From: Oerskovia jenensis | GTDB taxonomy: Bacteria; Actinomycetota; Actinomycetes; Actinomycetales; Cellulomonadaceae | Length of the DNA stretch: 64,000 nt | Assembly (NCBI RefSeq): GCF_016907235.1 | Contig: NZ_JAFBBO010000001.1 | Span: 3,348,001-3,412,000, forward strand | Direction of reading: 5' to 3' | In this document: positions 27,336-36,396 of the stretch, piece after piece | Layout: each line of letters starts with the position of its first letter | Numbering within the stretch: position 1 is the stretch's first letter | The notes under the pieces: generated by a model | The model's input: only the letters and a program-made list of their open reading frames with translations | Databases searched by the model: none | Told to the model about the DNA's origin: nothing | Program-made: the position numbers and the translations under genes

Positions 27336-28282
27336 GAGCGGATCTCCAGCGTGCAGCACTTGGCTCCGCCGCCGCCGCGCAGGAGCTCGGACGTGTCGAC
27401 CGCGACGGTCTCGTAACCGCGCTCCGCGAGAGCTCCGGCGAAGTGGGTCGCGGCGGGGGTGTGGACCACGTGCCGCCCGTCGCTCACGGCGTTGAGCCCG
27501 AGCACCAGGGCATCGGCCTCGGTCGCGTGGTGCGCGTCGGGGAAGCGCTCGGCCAGGAGCTCCTGGGACGCGGGGGAGAAGGCGGGTGGGTAGTACGCGA
27601 GGTCCACGCTCACGTCCGTCGCAGGGCGGGCCGTGCCCGGGTGCGGTGCGCTGTCGGGGTGGGCTGCGTCGTCGGGCAGGGGAGCGAGGAACGGCGGCGG
27701 CGTGCCGCCCGGCGCGACCCCAGGCGCTCCCTCGCTGCCGCGCAGCACCACGAGCGCCGTGTCGAGGTGGTAGAAGCGCGGGTCGACGAGCTCGAGCGTG
27801 ACGACCTCGCGCCCCCAGAGTCCCGCGGCTTCCCGGTGCGCGCTGCGCTCGGTGCGAAATCCCGTCCCGGCCAGGACGACGTCGCCCGCGACGAGCAGGT
27901 CGCCCTCGCCCTCGTTGACGTGGTCGGCCGAGTGGGTCACGTACCCACGGTCGGCGAACCACTTGAGGTAGGCCGGGCCCTCGGGTGCCCGCTCGGGGTG
28001 GCGGAACAGCGCCGAGTAGACCAGGCCGTCGACGACGGTCGCGCCGTTGGCCGCGTAGACCATGTCGGGCAGGCCGGGCTCGGGGTCGATCTGCTCGACG
28101 CGGTGCCCGAGGTCGAGGTAGACGTCGCGCAGGCGCTCCCACTGGGAGACGGCGAGCGCGGTGTCGACCGGGAGGGCGCGGTCCATCCACGGGTTGATCT
28201 CGTAGCTGACCGTGAAGTACGTGGGGCGGCACATCAGGTAGTGCCGGGGGACGTGCGTGGGTCCCGGGGTGCTGGTCGTCAT
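27332..28282 (-). CDS. ddaH: dimethylarginine dimethylaminohydrolase-like amidinohydrolase
   Basis: 316 residues of the guanidino-group-modifying fold. N-terminal HYLMCRPTYFTVSYEINPWMD, substrate residues MVYAANGATVV and GEGDLLVAG, catalytic His in PRFYHLDTALVVL and nucleophilic Cys in GGGAKCCTLEIR at the C-terminus are all present. The family hydrolyses methylarginine to citrulline; some bacterial members prefer arginine. ATG 28282 follows AGAGG; the upstream extension to 28348 is unlikely. A proline/alanine-rich insert of about 35 residues near the middle (GAPGVAPGGTPPPF) is unusual. Coupled to rocD. Confidence 0.85.
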   Translation of the reverse strand: MTTSTPGPTHVPRHYLMCRPTYFTVSYEINPWMDRALPVDTALAVSQWERLRDVYLDLGHRVEQIDPEPGLPDMVYAANGATVVDGLVYSALFRHPERAPEGPAYLKWFADRGYVTHSADHVNEGEGDLLVAGDVVLAGTGFRTERSAHREAAGLWGREVVTLELVDPRFYHLDTALVVLRGSEGAPGVAPGGTPPPFLAPLPDDAAHPDSAPHPGTARPATDVSVDLAYYPPAFSPASQELLAERFPDAHHATEADALVLGLNAVSDGRHVVHTPAATHFAGALAERGYETVAVDTSELLRGGGGAKCCTLEIRS

Positions 28283-28461
28283 CTGCGCCTCTGTCTGGTC
28301 CGGTGCGGGCGTGGGACGTGCGACGGTGCGGGGTGTGCGTCGTTGCACGGTGACTGCTGAGCGGGTGCCGGTCCCGTGGCGCGAGTGCCCCGGGTCCTTC
28401 CCGTCACTGTACGACCTGGACGGTTCCCGCGCGGGCTCCGCAACCCGATCGAGATCGGGGG

Positions 28462-28489
28462 TTGACTATCGATACGTCAACGATATATC
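28462..28489 (+). promoter_or_regulatory. promoter for the PadR gene
   Basis: TTGACT (28462-28467) and TATATC (28484-28489) with a 16-base spacer in an AT-rich patch. TATCGATA and GATATATC palindromes and an upstream CCCGAT-cgag-ATCGGG inverted repeat (28444-28459) are likely repressor sites. A leader of about 180 bases separates it from the start codon. Confidence 0.6.
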
Positions 28490-28674
28490 TTTAACTCATC
28501 GACGCAGAGAGTGCGTAGCCATTCGCACCCGTGTCGACGATCCGGATGCAGGCCGAGGCTCCGTCGGACGACCGACGACAACCCGCCCGCACCCGTCCCC
28601 CGAGCATCGCTCGGCGTGCCCCTGCGGAGGGGCTCCCACAGACACAGACACACGCACTCGTCAGGAGACATCCC

Positions 28675-29655
28675 ATGCGTACCCCCCATCAGCACCCAGA
28701 CTCTTCCCGTCCGCCCCGCGACCGCTCCGGCCGCGCAGGTGCCTTCGACCCCTTCGGGGGTCGACCCCGTCGCCGACGCGACGACTTCCCCGAGCAGGGC
28801 GAGGGCTTCGGCCCCGACTTCGCGGGTGACTTCCCCGGGGGCCCGCGCGGTCGCCGCGGCGGTCGTCCCGACGGCGCCGGAACCCCTGACGGCTCGGGTC
28901 GCGGTGACCGCTCCGGTCGCGACGGCTCCGGGCGACCGGGCCGTGGCGCCGACGGCGCACCCGACCGCCAGGGCCCTCACGACCACGGTCACCACGACCA
29001 CGGCCACCACGGTCACGACGAGCGGTTCGACGACCGCTTCGAGGGCCGCGGTCCCCGCGGGCACCGCGGCGGACCGGGAGGCGGCCCCGGTGGCGGCCCG
29101 CGCGGCCGAGGCCACCGTGGCCCCGGTGGCCGCGGACCGGGCGGTCGTGCCGGGCGCGGCGACATCCGCGCCGCGATCCTGCTCCTCCTCGCCGAGGAGC
29201 CCATGCACGGCTACCAGGTCATCCAGGAGATCGGCGAGCGCACCTCGGGTGCGTGGCGGCCGAGCCCCGGCGCGATCTACCCCGCTCTGAGCCTGCTCGA
29301 GGACGAGGGTCTCGTGACCATCACGGCCGAGGGCGGGCGCAAGCTCGCGAGCCTCACCGACGACGGTCGCACCTACGTCACCGAGCACGCCGACGAGCTC
29401 GGTACCCCCTGGCAGGACGTCGCCGACGGCGGGGTCCGCCCGGCCCGGCAGCTCCGGGGGGCGCTCGCGTCGGTCGCGGCCGCCCTCCAGCAGGTCGCGC
29501 GGTCCGGTTCGGACGAGCAGGCCGCCCAGGCCGTCGCGCTCCTCGAGCGCACGCGTCGCGAGCTCTACCTGATCCTCGCGGGCCCGGCCGAGACGCCGGC
29601 CGACGAGACGCCGGCAGCCCCGGAGACCCCGGCCCCGGAGGCCGAGGAGGCCTGA
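28675..29655 (+). CDS. PadR-family regulator with a long disordered N-terminus
   Basis: 326 residues. The PadR winged helix occupies about residues 162-240: GDIRAAILLLLAEEPMHGYQVIQEI, then GAIYPALSLLEDEGLVT and the wing. It is followed by a dimerisation helix region and an acidic Pro/Ala tail. The first 160 residues are predicted disordered: Arg/Gly/Asp-rich, with a His cluster HDHGHHDHGHHGHDE. The His run could bind metal ions. ATG 28675 has AGGAGA upstream; the frame remains open to 28531. PadR proteins usually repress membrane or detoxification genes and often themselves. No target gene is adjacent on this strand. Confidence 0.85.
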   Translation: MRTPHQHPDSSRPPRDRSGRAGAFDPFGGRPRRRRDDFPEQGEGFGPDFAGDFPGGPRGRRGGRPDGAGTPDGSGRGDRSGRDGSGRPGRGADGAPDRQGPHDHGHHDHGHHGHDERFDDRFEGRGPRGHRGGPGGGPGGGPRGRGHRGPGGRGPGGRAGRGDIRAAILLLLAEEPMHGYQVIQEIGERTSGAWRPSPGAIYPALSLLEDEGLVTITAEGGRKLASLTDDGRTYVTEHADELGTPWQDVADGGVRPARQLRGALASVAAALQQVARSGSDEQAAQAVALLERTRRELYLILAGPAETPADETPAAPETPAPEAEEA

Positions 29656-29662
29656 CCCCCAC

Positions 29663-29750
29663 GGTGCTGAACATGCGGTTGGCGTCGGAATCCAGCCGGA
29701 ATCCGACGCCAACCGCATGTTCGGCCGACGCCAACCGCATGTTGGGCACC
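29663..29750. repeat. three-arm palindromic element / bidirectional terminator
   Basis: AACATGCGGTTGGCGTCGG (from 29670) can pair with either of two complementary arms, 29702-29721 and 29726-29743. Outer GGTGC (29663-29667) pairs with GCACC (29746-29750). It lies between the converging PadR and SRPBCC genes. Confidence 0.7.
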
Positions 29751-29784
29751 GGCACCGGCACCGTGGAGGGGCTCGGCCTCAGCC

Positions 29785-30354
29785 TCAGCCCCGGGCCACC
29801 ATGCGGTCCAGACGGCGCAGCGACAGCCGGATCATGAGGTCCAGCACGCGTGCGGCGAACGGGGCCGTCACCGCCCTGGGCAGCGGACCCGCGAGGTACA
29901 CGTCCTCCCACCAGGTCACGGCGCACCGCGCGAGGGGCTCGTGCGGTGACGTGGAGGGCAGGTGATGGCCCGCGAGGGGCACGACGACGATCCCCGCCTC
30001 CCCGAGCAGCGCCGGCCCGAGCTTCAGGTAGGTCGCGTGACCCGCCTGCCCCTCGGCCCCGGGCGGTTCCCACCGCGTGATCCGCATCCGGTCCGGGAAC
30101 CCCGCCGCACCCTGCGGGGCGAACGGCCCCGAGACCATCGTGAACTCGGCGCCCACCCCCGGCCGCCAGGCGGTCGCGGGCACCGGCGAACCATCGGGAC
30201 CGTGGAACACGCCGCGGCTGAGCGGCACCCACCGCGGATGCGTCCGCACGTCCGCGACCAGCGCGAACGCGCGCTCGGCGCTGAGCGGGAGCACGTGCGT
30301 GAGCTCGACGCGGCCGGTCGTCGACGTGCGTCCCCCCGGGTCCCCAGGGGTCAC
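29785..30354 (-). CDS. SRPBCC-superfamily (START/polyketide cyclase-like) protein
   Basis: 189 residues. The pattern VELTHVLPLSAERAFALVADVRTHPRWVPLSRG followed by a curved sheet and a long C-terminal helix (FAARVLDLMIRLSLRRLDRMVAR) is that of the SRPBCC helix-grip fold, which binds hydrophobic ligands. GTG start overlaps the preceding gene by GTGA, so the two are co-expressed. No catalytic residues can be assigned; a lipid-binding or lipid-modifying role is possible. Confidence 0.75.
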   Translation of the reverse strand: MTPGDPGGRTSTTGRVELTHVLPLSAERAFALVADVRTHPRWVPLSRGVFHGPDGSPVPATAWRPGVGAEFTMVSGPFAPQGAAGFPDRMRITRWEPPGAEGQAGHATYLKLGPALLGEAGIVVVPLAGHHLPSTSPHEPLARCAVTWWEDVYLAGPLPRAVTAPFAARVLDLMIRLSLRRLDRMVARG

Positions 30355-31373
30355 GAGGACTTCTTGGGGCGGCGCCAGCGCACCGACCGGATGCCGCGCG
30401 GCGTGCCGTCCGTCGGGCCCGTGCCACCGGCCCGTCGTGCGGCCGCTCGTTCGGCCGCCTCGTCGACCACCCCGGGGCCCGCACCGGGCACCGGGGCGTC
30501 GACCAGGCTGAACCGGTCGGCAGGTGCGGGGACGAGCAGCGGGGGAGCGGCGCCGTCGGGCACCTCGACGACCTCCAGCACGGGCCGGAACGTCTGGGGC
30601 GGCGGTCCGAAGGCTCGCCGCGTCTGGGTGATCACGGTCTTGCCGAGCGCGCGCGAGCCCGCGACGCCCACGACCGCGCCCACGCCGAACGGCACGAGCC
30701 GCCCGATCGCGAGGCCACCGTGCTTGACCATCTGGGTGCGCAGGAACTTGTTCGTCAGGGCCTTGTTGACCTGCTTGAGCGTGCTCGACGGCATGCTCGT
30801 CATGAGGACCTTGCCCCAGGCCATGGCGGACCCGCCCACGGCCTTCTCGACCTGCTGCGAGCCCTTGTCGCCGAGGACCGACGCGAGCAGGAAGGCACGA
30901 CGGCGGGCGGCGTCGTCGACCTCGAAGCCGTACACGTCCGCGACCGCGAGGGAGAACGCGGCGGAGGACCCGAAGTACGTCGCGACGTCGCTCGCGGTCA
31001 GGGCGATGCCCACGCCCGTGCCGACCGCCGGGATCGCCGCGGCCGCCCCGACCGCGCCGCCGGCCGTGCCGATGACCAGGAGGTACTCCCGCTCGAGGAT
31101 CCCGATGATCTGCGCGGGAGACGCGTGCGGGTTGCGGCGGCGCAGCCCGTCGACGTGCGCGTGGATGACCGACGACGGGATGGTGACGGCCTTGTCGAGC
31201 GCGGCGTCGAGCAGGGGAGTGCCCCGCAGGTCGCCCCAGTCGTCGGTCGGTGTCCCCTCGGGGACGTCCTGGACCGCGGCCAGGTGCGCGTGCGGCTGCG
31301 GTGCTGGTCGTACGCTGTCCGACGTTCCCCAGACGGCCATCTGGGCGTCGGTGTCCTTCTTCTTGCGACCCAT
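30351..31373 (-). CDS. EcsC-like membrane-associated protein (tentative)
   Basis: 340 residues. Central hydrophobic segments GTAGGAVGAAAAIPAVGTGVGIA and LAIGRLVPFGVGAVVGVAGS flank a region (VYGFEVDDAARRRAFLLASVLGDKG) that resembles the EcsC family. The C-terminal 80 residues are Pro/Arg-rich and probably disordered. It is co-translated with the SRPBCC gene. EcsC-family function is not settled. The assignment rests on pattern only. Confidence 0.5.
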   Translation of the reverse strand: MGRKKKDTDAQMAVWGTSDSVRPAPQPHAHLAAVQDVPEGTPTDDWGDLRGTPLLDAALDKAVTIPSSVIHAHVDGLRRRNPHASPAQIIGILEREYLLVIGTAGGAVGAAAAIPAVGTGVGIALTASDVATYFGSSAAFSLAVADVYGFEVDDAARRRAFLLASVLGDKGSQQVEKAVGGSAMAWGKVLMTSMPSSTLKQVNKALTNKFLRTQMVKHGGLAIGRLVPFGVGAVVGVAGSRALGKTVITQTRRAFGPPPQTFRPVLEVVEVPDGAAPPLLVPAPADRFSLVDAPVPGAGPGVVDEAAERAAARRAGGTGPTDGTPRGIRSVRWRRPKKSS

Positions 31374-31436
31374 CGGACGACTCCCTCCTGTGGCGGCTGC
31401 GACCCGGCGACCCGTGGTCGCAGGATCAGGCGGCGA

Positions 31437-31910
31437 TCACTCGCCGACCGCACCCACGACCGGGCCGAAGGTGTGCTCCACTGTCGCACCGTTCTTGACC
31501 GTTCGCCCCACGGTGCACGTGGTCTCGATCGCGCGGTCCGCGACCTTCAGGAGACGCTCGCGCGCGTCGTCCTCGAGGCCCGTCAGGTCGATCTCGAAGT
31601 GCTCCGTGATGGCCGTGTAGCGGTCCTCGGCCATGTCCTTGGCGCCGTCGACACGGATCGTGACCTCGTAGTCGTCGCCCAGGCGGCGTGCGAACGGCGC
31701 GTCGCTGCTCATGCCCGCGCACGCGGCCAGCGCGATCTTGAGGAGCTCGCCGGGCGTGAAGACCGCACCCGCGCTCGCGGGGCCGATCGACACGCTCGCA
31801 CCGCGCGCCGAGAAGCCGGTGTACGTGCGGGTGCCGGTGCGCTCGACCCACAGGGCGTCCGTCGCGGACGGGGACGACGCGGGGATCTCTTCGGCTGCGG
31901 TGTTCGTCAT
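31437..31910 (-). CDS. OsmC-family peroxiredoxin-like protein
   Basis: 157 residues with the two redox cysteines of the family, one in [19 protein letters not shown] and one in [18 protein letters not shown]. OsmC/Ohr proteins reduce organic hydroperoxides, and the Cys spacing and [12 protein letters not shown] motif fit the OsmC branch. ATG 31910 is the start that aligns with family length; a longer frame reaches into the thyA promoter. Single gene between terminal regions, divergent from thyA. Confidence 0.85.
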   Translation of the reverse strand: MTNTAAEEIPASSPSATDALWVERTGTRTYTGFSARGASVSIGPASAGAVFTPGELLKIALAACAGMSSDAPFARRLGDDYEVTIRVDGAKDMAEDRYTAITEHFEIDLTGLEDDARERLLKVADRAIETTCTVGRTVKNGATVEHTFGPVVGAVGE

Positions 31911-32060
31911 GCTGCTGATCTTCCCATCCTCGGGGTGCGGCCGTTCCGTGCGACCGGTTCCCGGACCAACGTCGGCCGCAGACCGCGCATTCCCCGGACG
32001 AGTCATCGGTTTCACAGCCTGGAAGGGGTCCACGAGTGCGCTGTGGGGAGACTCCCTCTC

Positions 32061-32066
32061 TAGACT
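32061..32066 (+). promoter_or_regulatory. -10 element for leaderless thyA
   Basis: TAGACT ends 7 bases before the GTG at 32074. No Shine-Dalgarno. Confidence 0.55.
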
Positions 32067-32073
32067 GGCACCC

Positions 32074-32913
32074 GTGGTCACCGTCAGCGACAGCTCCAGC
32101 GCGCCCATCAGCTCTCCCGTCCCGACGCCCTACGAGGACCTCCTCCGGCTCGTCCTGGAGACCGGGACGCACAAGTCGGACCGCACGGGGACGGGGACGC
32201 GCAGCGTGTTCGGCCACCAGATGCGCTTCGACCTGTCGCAGGGCTTCCCGCTCGTGACGACCAAGCGCGTGCACCTGAAGTCGATCGTCTACGAGCTGCT
32301 GTGGTTCCTGCGCGGCGACTCGAACGTGCGCTGGCTCCAGGAGCACGGCGTGAAGATCTGGGACGAGTGGGCCGACGAGGACGGCGAGCTCGGCCCCGTC
32401 TACGGCGTCCAGTGGCGCTCGTGGCCCACGCCCGACGGGCAGCACGTCGACCAGGTCAGCCAGGTCCTCGAGACGTTGCGCACCGACCCGGACTCGCGGC
32501 GCATGATCGTCTCGGCGTGGAACGTGGGCGAGCTCGACAAGATGGCCCTGCCGGCCTGCCATGCGTTCTTCCAGTTCTACGTCGCCGACGGCAAGCTCTC
32601 GTGCCAGCTCTACCAGCGCAGCGCGGACCTGTTCCTGGGCGTCCCGTTCAACATCGCCTCCTACGCGCTGCTCACGCACATGGTCGCGGCGCAGTCGGGG
32701 CTCGAGGTCGGCGACTTCGTGTGGACGGGCGGCGACTGCCACATCTACGACAACCACGTCGAGCAGGTGCGCGAGCAGCTCAGCCGTGCGGCCTACCCGG
32801 CCCCGACGCTGCGCCTGGCCCCGCGCGACTCGCTGTTCGACTACACGTACGAGGACGTCGAGGTCGTGGGCTACCAGCACCACCCGACGATCAAAGCACC
32901 GGTGGCGGTGTGA
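32074..32913 (+). CDS. thyA: thymidylate synthase
   Basis: Makes dTMP from dUMP with methylene-tetrahydrofolate. 279 residues with all family blocks: [54 protein letters not shown] with the catalytic Cys near residue 162, [20 protein letters not shown] and [15 protein letters not shown]. Start is the GTG at 32074, which gives family length; a longer frame is open to 31711 but runs through OsmC DNA. folA overlaps the stop by GTGA, the classical arrangement that couples dTMP synthesis to regeneration of tetrahydrofolate. Confidence 0.95.
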   Translation: MVTVSDSSSAPISSPVPTPYEDLLRLVLETGTHKSDRTGTGTRSVFGHQMRFDLSQGFPLVTTKRVHLKSIVYELLWFLRGDSNVRWLQEHGVKIWDEWADEDGELGPVYGVQWRSWPTPDGQHVDQVSQVLETLRTDPDSRRMIVSAWNVGELDKMALPACHAFFQFYVADGKLSCQLYQRSADLFLGVPFNIASYALLTHMVAAQSGLEVGDFVWTGGDCHIYDNHVEQVREQLSRAAYPAPTLRLAPRDSLFDYTYEDVEVVGYQHHPTIKAPVAV

Positions 32914-33515
32914 GCCGTCCGGTCGTCGGACTGGTCTGGGCGCAGGCGCGCGACACCCAGGGCCGTCCCGTGATCGGAGCCCGTGGCGGGATGCCGTGGC
33001 ACCTGCCCGAGGACCTCGCGCACTTCCGCCGCGTCACCACGGGCCACCCGGTCGTCATGGGCCGCGTCACGTGGGACTCGCTCCCGCCGCGCTTCCGTCC
33101 CCTGCCGGGCCGGCTCAACGTGGTCGTCACGCGCCAGGAGGACTGGCTGCCCGACGGCGCCGCCCACCCGGGCGGCCCCGCCACCGGCGTCGTGGTCGCC
33201 CCGTCGGTCGAGCAGGGGCTGGCGCTCGCGTCGGCCGCGGCCGAGGAGTCGGGCTCGGGGCAGGTCTGGGTCATGGGTGGCGCACAGGTGTACACCGCGA
33301 CCCTGCCGCTCGCGGACCGCTGCGTCGTCACGGAGATCGACCTCGTGGTGGACGGCGACGCCTTCGCGCCCGCGCTCGCGGCCGGTCCGGACGGCGACTG
33401 GGCGCTCGCGGGATCGCCGGGCTCTCCCGGCGTCGCGGGGGCGGCCCTCGACGGCTGGCAGACCTCGGCCGACGGCGTCCGGTTCCGGTTCCTCACGTAC
33501 GAGCGGCGTCGCTAG
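32910..33515 (+). CDS. folA: dihydrofolate reductase
   Basis: Reduces dihydrofolate made by ThyA. 201 residues: [19 protein letters not shown] at the N-terminus, [20 protein letters not shown] with the Met20-loop region and the substrate carboxylate, [28 protein letters not shown], and [19 protein letters not shown] with the NADPH-binding Gly pair. It is longer than E. coli FolA because of Ala/Gly-rich insertions. GTG start in a GTGA overlap with thyA. Confidence 0.93.
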   Translation: MSRPVVGLVWAQARDTQGRPVIGARGGMPWHLPEDLAHFRRVTTGHPVVMGRVTWDSLPPRFRPLPGRLNVVVTRQEDWLPDGAAHPGGPATGVVVAPSVEQGLALASAAAEESGSGQVWVMGGAQVYTATLPLADRCVVTEIDLVVDGDAFAPALAAGPDGDWALAGSPGSPGVAGAALDGWQTSADGVRFRFLTYERRR

Positions 33516-33614
33516 CCCGGACCGACCGGGCCGCGCCCTCGCCTGCGGGTGCGCTTCCGGGCGTGCGGGTCGATCCTTGTCGTGCACCGCGACCTGCGAC
33601 CCCGGAGGCCCCGC

Positions 33615-35093
33615 ATGACGACCGAGACCACGCTCGCCGAGTCCTTCGACGGACGCCGGTTCACGTACCGCCTGCCGAGGGAGTCGAGCATCGGGCCGGG
33701 GGACTTCGTGACGATCGGCGTCGTGTTCCCCGAGACGGCCGAGCATCCCGGCGACGCCCTGGTGATGGGGCAGGTCCTGACGCGCGCGACCAAGGCGGGT
33801 GACGCCGTCGGGCACGGGCGGGTCCTCGGGGAGCTGCGCCCGGACGGCACGGTGGCCGGGTCCGGGGGCGACCCGTTCACGTCGCACGACCTCACGCCCG
33901 CCGGGGCCGGCGTGCTCGAGGCGCTCCAGGCGCGCGAGCGCGCGACCCTGCGCATCGGCGAGCTGCACCACAGCCGCGGGAACGTCGCCGCCCTGCTCCA
34001 GCCGCACCGCTTCAACCGGCACACGTTCCTGTGCGGGCAGTCGGGGTCGGGCAAGACGTACGCGCTCGGGGTGCTCCTCGAACAGCTCCTCATCGACACC
34101 GACCTGCCCATGGTCCTCCTCGACCCGAACTCCGACTTCGTGCGGATCGGCGAGCTGCTCGAGACCGCGTCGCCCGACGACGCCGCGCGCCTGCGCGAGC
34201 TCGACGTGCGTGTCCTGCGCAACGACGGCGACCACCACCCCGTGACCGCCCGGCTGACCGCCATGGAGGCCGCGAGCCAGGCCGCCGTCCTGCAGCTCGA
34301 CCCGCTGACCGACCGCGGCGAGTACAACACGTTCCTGCGGATGCTCGAGGACGCCCAGGGGCCGGGGGACCTCGCGGGCGCGGTCGGCGCGGCCGCAGCA
34401 GGTCACCGGAGCATCGCGGCCGAGGGCATGCTCAACCCGCACTCGATCCCCTCGGCCCTGCGCGCGACGGGTGAGCCCGACGCGCTGCGCCTCGCCCAGC
34501 GCGTCGAGAACCTGGGGATCCTGGACTGGGACGTGTGGGCGGGCGTCGGGCAGTCGGTCAGCGAGGTGCTCGACGAGGGGCCGCGCGCGGTCGTGGTCGA
34601 CCTCGGCAGCCTGCACACGCACGAGGAACAGCTCGCGGTCTCGCTCGCGCTGCTCGACGACCTCTGGGCGGCCCGGGCCGAGCGCAGGCCGCGCCTCGTC
34701 GTGATCGACGAGGCGCACAACATCGTCTCGGCCGAGCCCGCGACCCAGCTCCAGCGCCTCACGACCGAGCGCGTCGTCCAGATCGCCGCCGAGGGGCGCA
34801 AGTTCGGGCTGTGGCTCCTGCTCTCGACGCAGCGGCCCTCCAAGATCCACCCCAACGTGCTCTCGCAGTGCGACAACGTGATCGTCATGCGCATGAGCTC
34901 GCCCGCCGACCTGGCCGAGCTCGAGTCCGTCTTCGGCTTCGCGCCGCCCGAGCTCCTCGCTGCCACGCCCTTCTTCCGGCAGGGGGAGGCGCTCGTCGCG
35001 GGAGGGTTCGTGCCGGCGCCGGCGATCATCCAGATGGGAGCGCGGCGAACGGTCGAGGGCGGCTCGGACGTGCCGGTGCCGATGCCGGGCTGA
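33615..35093 (+). CDS. HerA/DUF87-type P-loop ATPase
   Basis: 492 residues. An N-terminal beta-barrel-like module (about 1-120) precedes a HerA/FtsK-like ATPase: Walker A GQSGSGKTYALG near residue 143, Walker B RLVVIDEAHNI near 362, and LLSTQRPSKIHPNVLSQCDNVIVMRM as the sensor region. HerA relatives pump DNA with NurA in archaea; many bacterial members are of unknown role, some in defence. ATG 33615 follows GGAGG. No nuclease gene is adjacent. Its last 68 bases overlap the 3' end of the convergent histidine-kinase gene. Confidence 0.8.
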   Translation: MTTETTLAESFDGRRFTYRLPRESSIGPGDFVTIGVVFPETAEHPGDALVMGQVLTRATKAGDAVGHGRVLGELRPDGTVAGSGGDPFTSHDLTPAGAGVLEALQARERATLRIGELHHSRGNVAALLQPHRFNRHTFLCGQSGSGKTYALGVLLEQLLIDTDLPMVLLDPNSDFVRIGELLETASPDDAARLRELDVRVLRNDGDHHPVTARLTAMEAASQAAVLQLDPLTDRGEYNTFLRMLEDAQGPGDLAGAVGAAAAGHRSIAAEGMLNPHSIPSALRATGEPDALRLAQRVENLGILDWDVWAGVGQSVSEVLDEGPRAVVVDLGSLHTHEEQLAVSLALLDDLWAARAERRPRLVVIDEAHNIVSAEPATQLQRLTTERVVQIAAEGRKFGLWLLLSTQRPSKIHPNVLSQCDNVIVMRMSSPADLAELESVFGFAPPELLAATPFFRQGEALVAGGFVPAPAIIQMGARRTVEGGSDVPVPMPG

Positions 35094-36396
35094 CGGGTCC
35101 GCGCGCGCCCGGCAGGCGTGCGACGACCGTGAGGCCGCCGCCCTCGCGCGGCTCGGCCGTGACCTGGCCGCCGTGCGCGGCCGCGACCGAGCGGACGATC
35201 GACAGCCCCAGCCCGACACCGCCGCGCACGTAGCCCCCGCGACGGTCGGCGACGGCGCCGTCGCGTCCGAGGCGTCTGAAGGGCTCGAACAGCGCCTCGA
35301 GCTCGTAGGACGGCACGACGGGTCCGGTGTTGGAGACCGCGACCTCGACCGAGCCGTCCGGTCCGGGGCGCGTCGCGACGGCCACGCGGCCGCCCGGCTC
35401 GTTGTAGCGCACGGCGTTGTCGACGAGATTCTGGACGAGCCGTTCGAGCAGGACCGCGTCGCCCTGCGTCGAGGTCGGATCGGCGTCGAGGTGCAGGTCG
35501 ACGTCGGCGTCGCGGGCTGCGGCCCCGGCGGTCGCGAGGGCCTGTGCGGCGACCTCGGCGAGGTCGACGGGCTCGCGGACCAGCGGCGCCTGGTCCACGG
35601 CGGCGAGCGTCAGGAGCCCCTCGATGAGTCGCTCCTGGCGTGCGTTCACGGCGAGCAGCGTCGTCCCCAGGTGGCGCGCGTCGTCGTGCGTGCCGGGGTC
35701 GTCGAGCGCGACCTCGAGGACGGTGCGGGTGATCGTCAGCGGGGTGCGCAGCTCGTGCGACGCGTTCGAGACGAACCGTCGCTGCCCGTCGAACGCCCGG
35801 TCGAGACGTTCGAGCATCTGGTCGAACGTGTCCGCCAGGTCCTTGAGCTCGTCGTCGGGGCCGGTGTGCGCGATGCGCTCGTGCAGGTTGTCGTCCGCGA
35901 CACGGCGGGCGGTGGCCGTGATCCGGTGCAGCGGGGCGAGGACGCGCGACGACATGACCCACCCGAAGCCGACCGCGAGGACCCCGATCCCGAGCAGCGC
36001 GAGGATCGACCACGTGAGCACGTTGCGCAGCGTCGCGTCGCGGGCCTCCTGGTTGTTGATCTCGACGACCTTGCGCAGGTCCGCGAACGGGTCGGACCCG
36101 GGCGGGAGGGGCATCGCGGGGTCGACCGTCTCCGCGGCGTGCAGCGGGAAGGTCTGCCCCGCGACGAGCTCGGCCGTCAGCGACGGGTCGAGGGTCGAGT
36201 ACGTCTCGAGGTCGGACGCCTCGACCGCGCCCACCGCGAGGCCCACCGAGTCGATCGGCTGCCGGTCGATCGCCGCCGCGAGCAGCACGTACAGGACGGC
36301 GATGAGCACGGCTCCCGCGACGACGAACGCCGCGGCGTAGACGGCCGTGAGGCGGGCCCGCAGGGTCGGGCGGAGCGCGGGCCGGGGCAGCCTCAC
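35026..36396 (-). CDS. sensor histidine kinase (HAMP-containing, HisKA type)
   Basis: 456 residues. Transmembrane helix at about 18-42, an extracytoplasmic sensor domain of about 80 residues, a second helix about 127-148, then HAMP, the H-box FVSNASHELRTPLTI with His214, N-box LVQNLVDNAVRYNEPGG, and G boxes GGVGLGLSIVRSVAAAHGG. The Pro/Ala tail is low complexity. GTG 36396 overlaps the regulator stop by GTGA. With the response regulator it probably senses an envelope signal and controls the divergent lipoprotein-ABC operon. Confidence 0.9.
   Translation of the reverse strand: MRLPRPALRPTLRARLTAVYAAAFVVAGAVLIAVLYVLLAAAIDRQPIDSVGLAVGAVEASDLETYSTLDPSLTAELVAGQTFPLHAAETVDPAMPLPPGSDPFADLRKVVEINNQEARDATLRNVLTWSILALLGIGVLAVGFGWVMSSRVLAPLHRITATARRVADDNLHERIAHTGPDDELKDLADTFDQMLERLDRAFDGQRRFVSNASHELRTPLTITRTVLEVALDDPGTHDDARHLGTTLLAVNARQERLIEGLLTLAAVDQAPLVREPVDLAEVAAQALATAGAAARDADVDLHLDADPTSTQGDAVLLERLVQNLVDNAVRYNEPGGRVAVATRPGPDGSVEVAVSNTGPVVPSYELEALFEPFRRLGRDGAVADRRGGYVRGGVGLGLSIVRSVAAAHGGQVTAEPREGGGLTVVARLPGARGPVSPASAPARPSRPRPFAALPSG

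Noticed and set aside
32871-35219. Reverse-strand open frame of about 780 codons over folA and the HerA-like gene
   Set aside because: Both forward genes have diagnostic motifs and coupled starts; the reverse frame has none.
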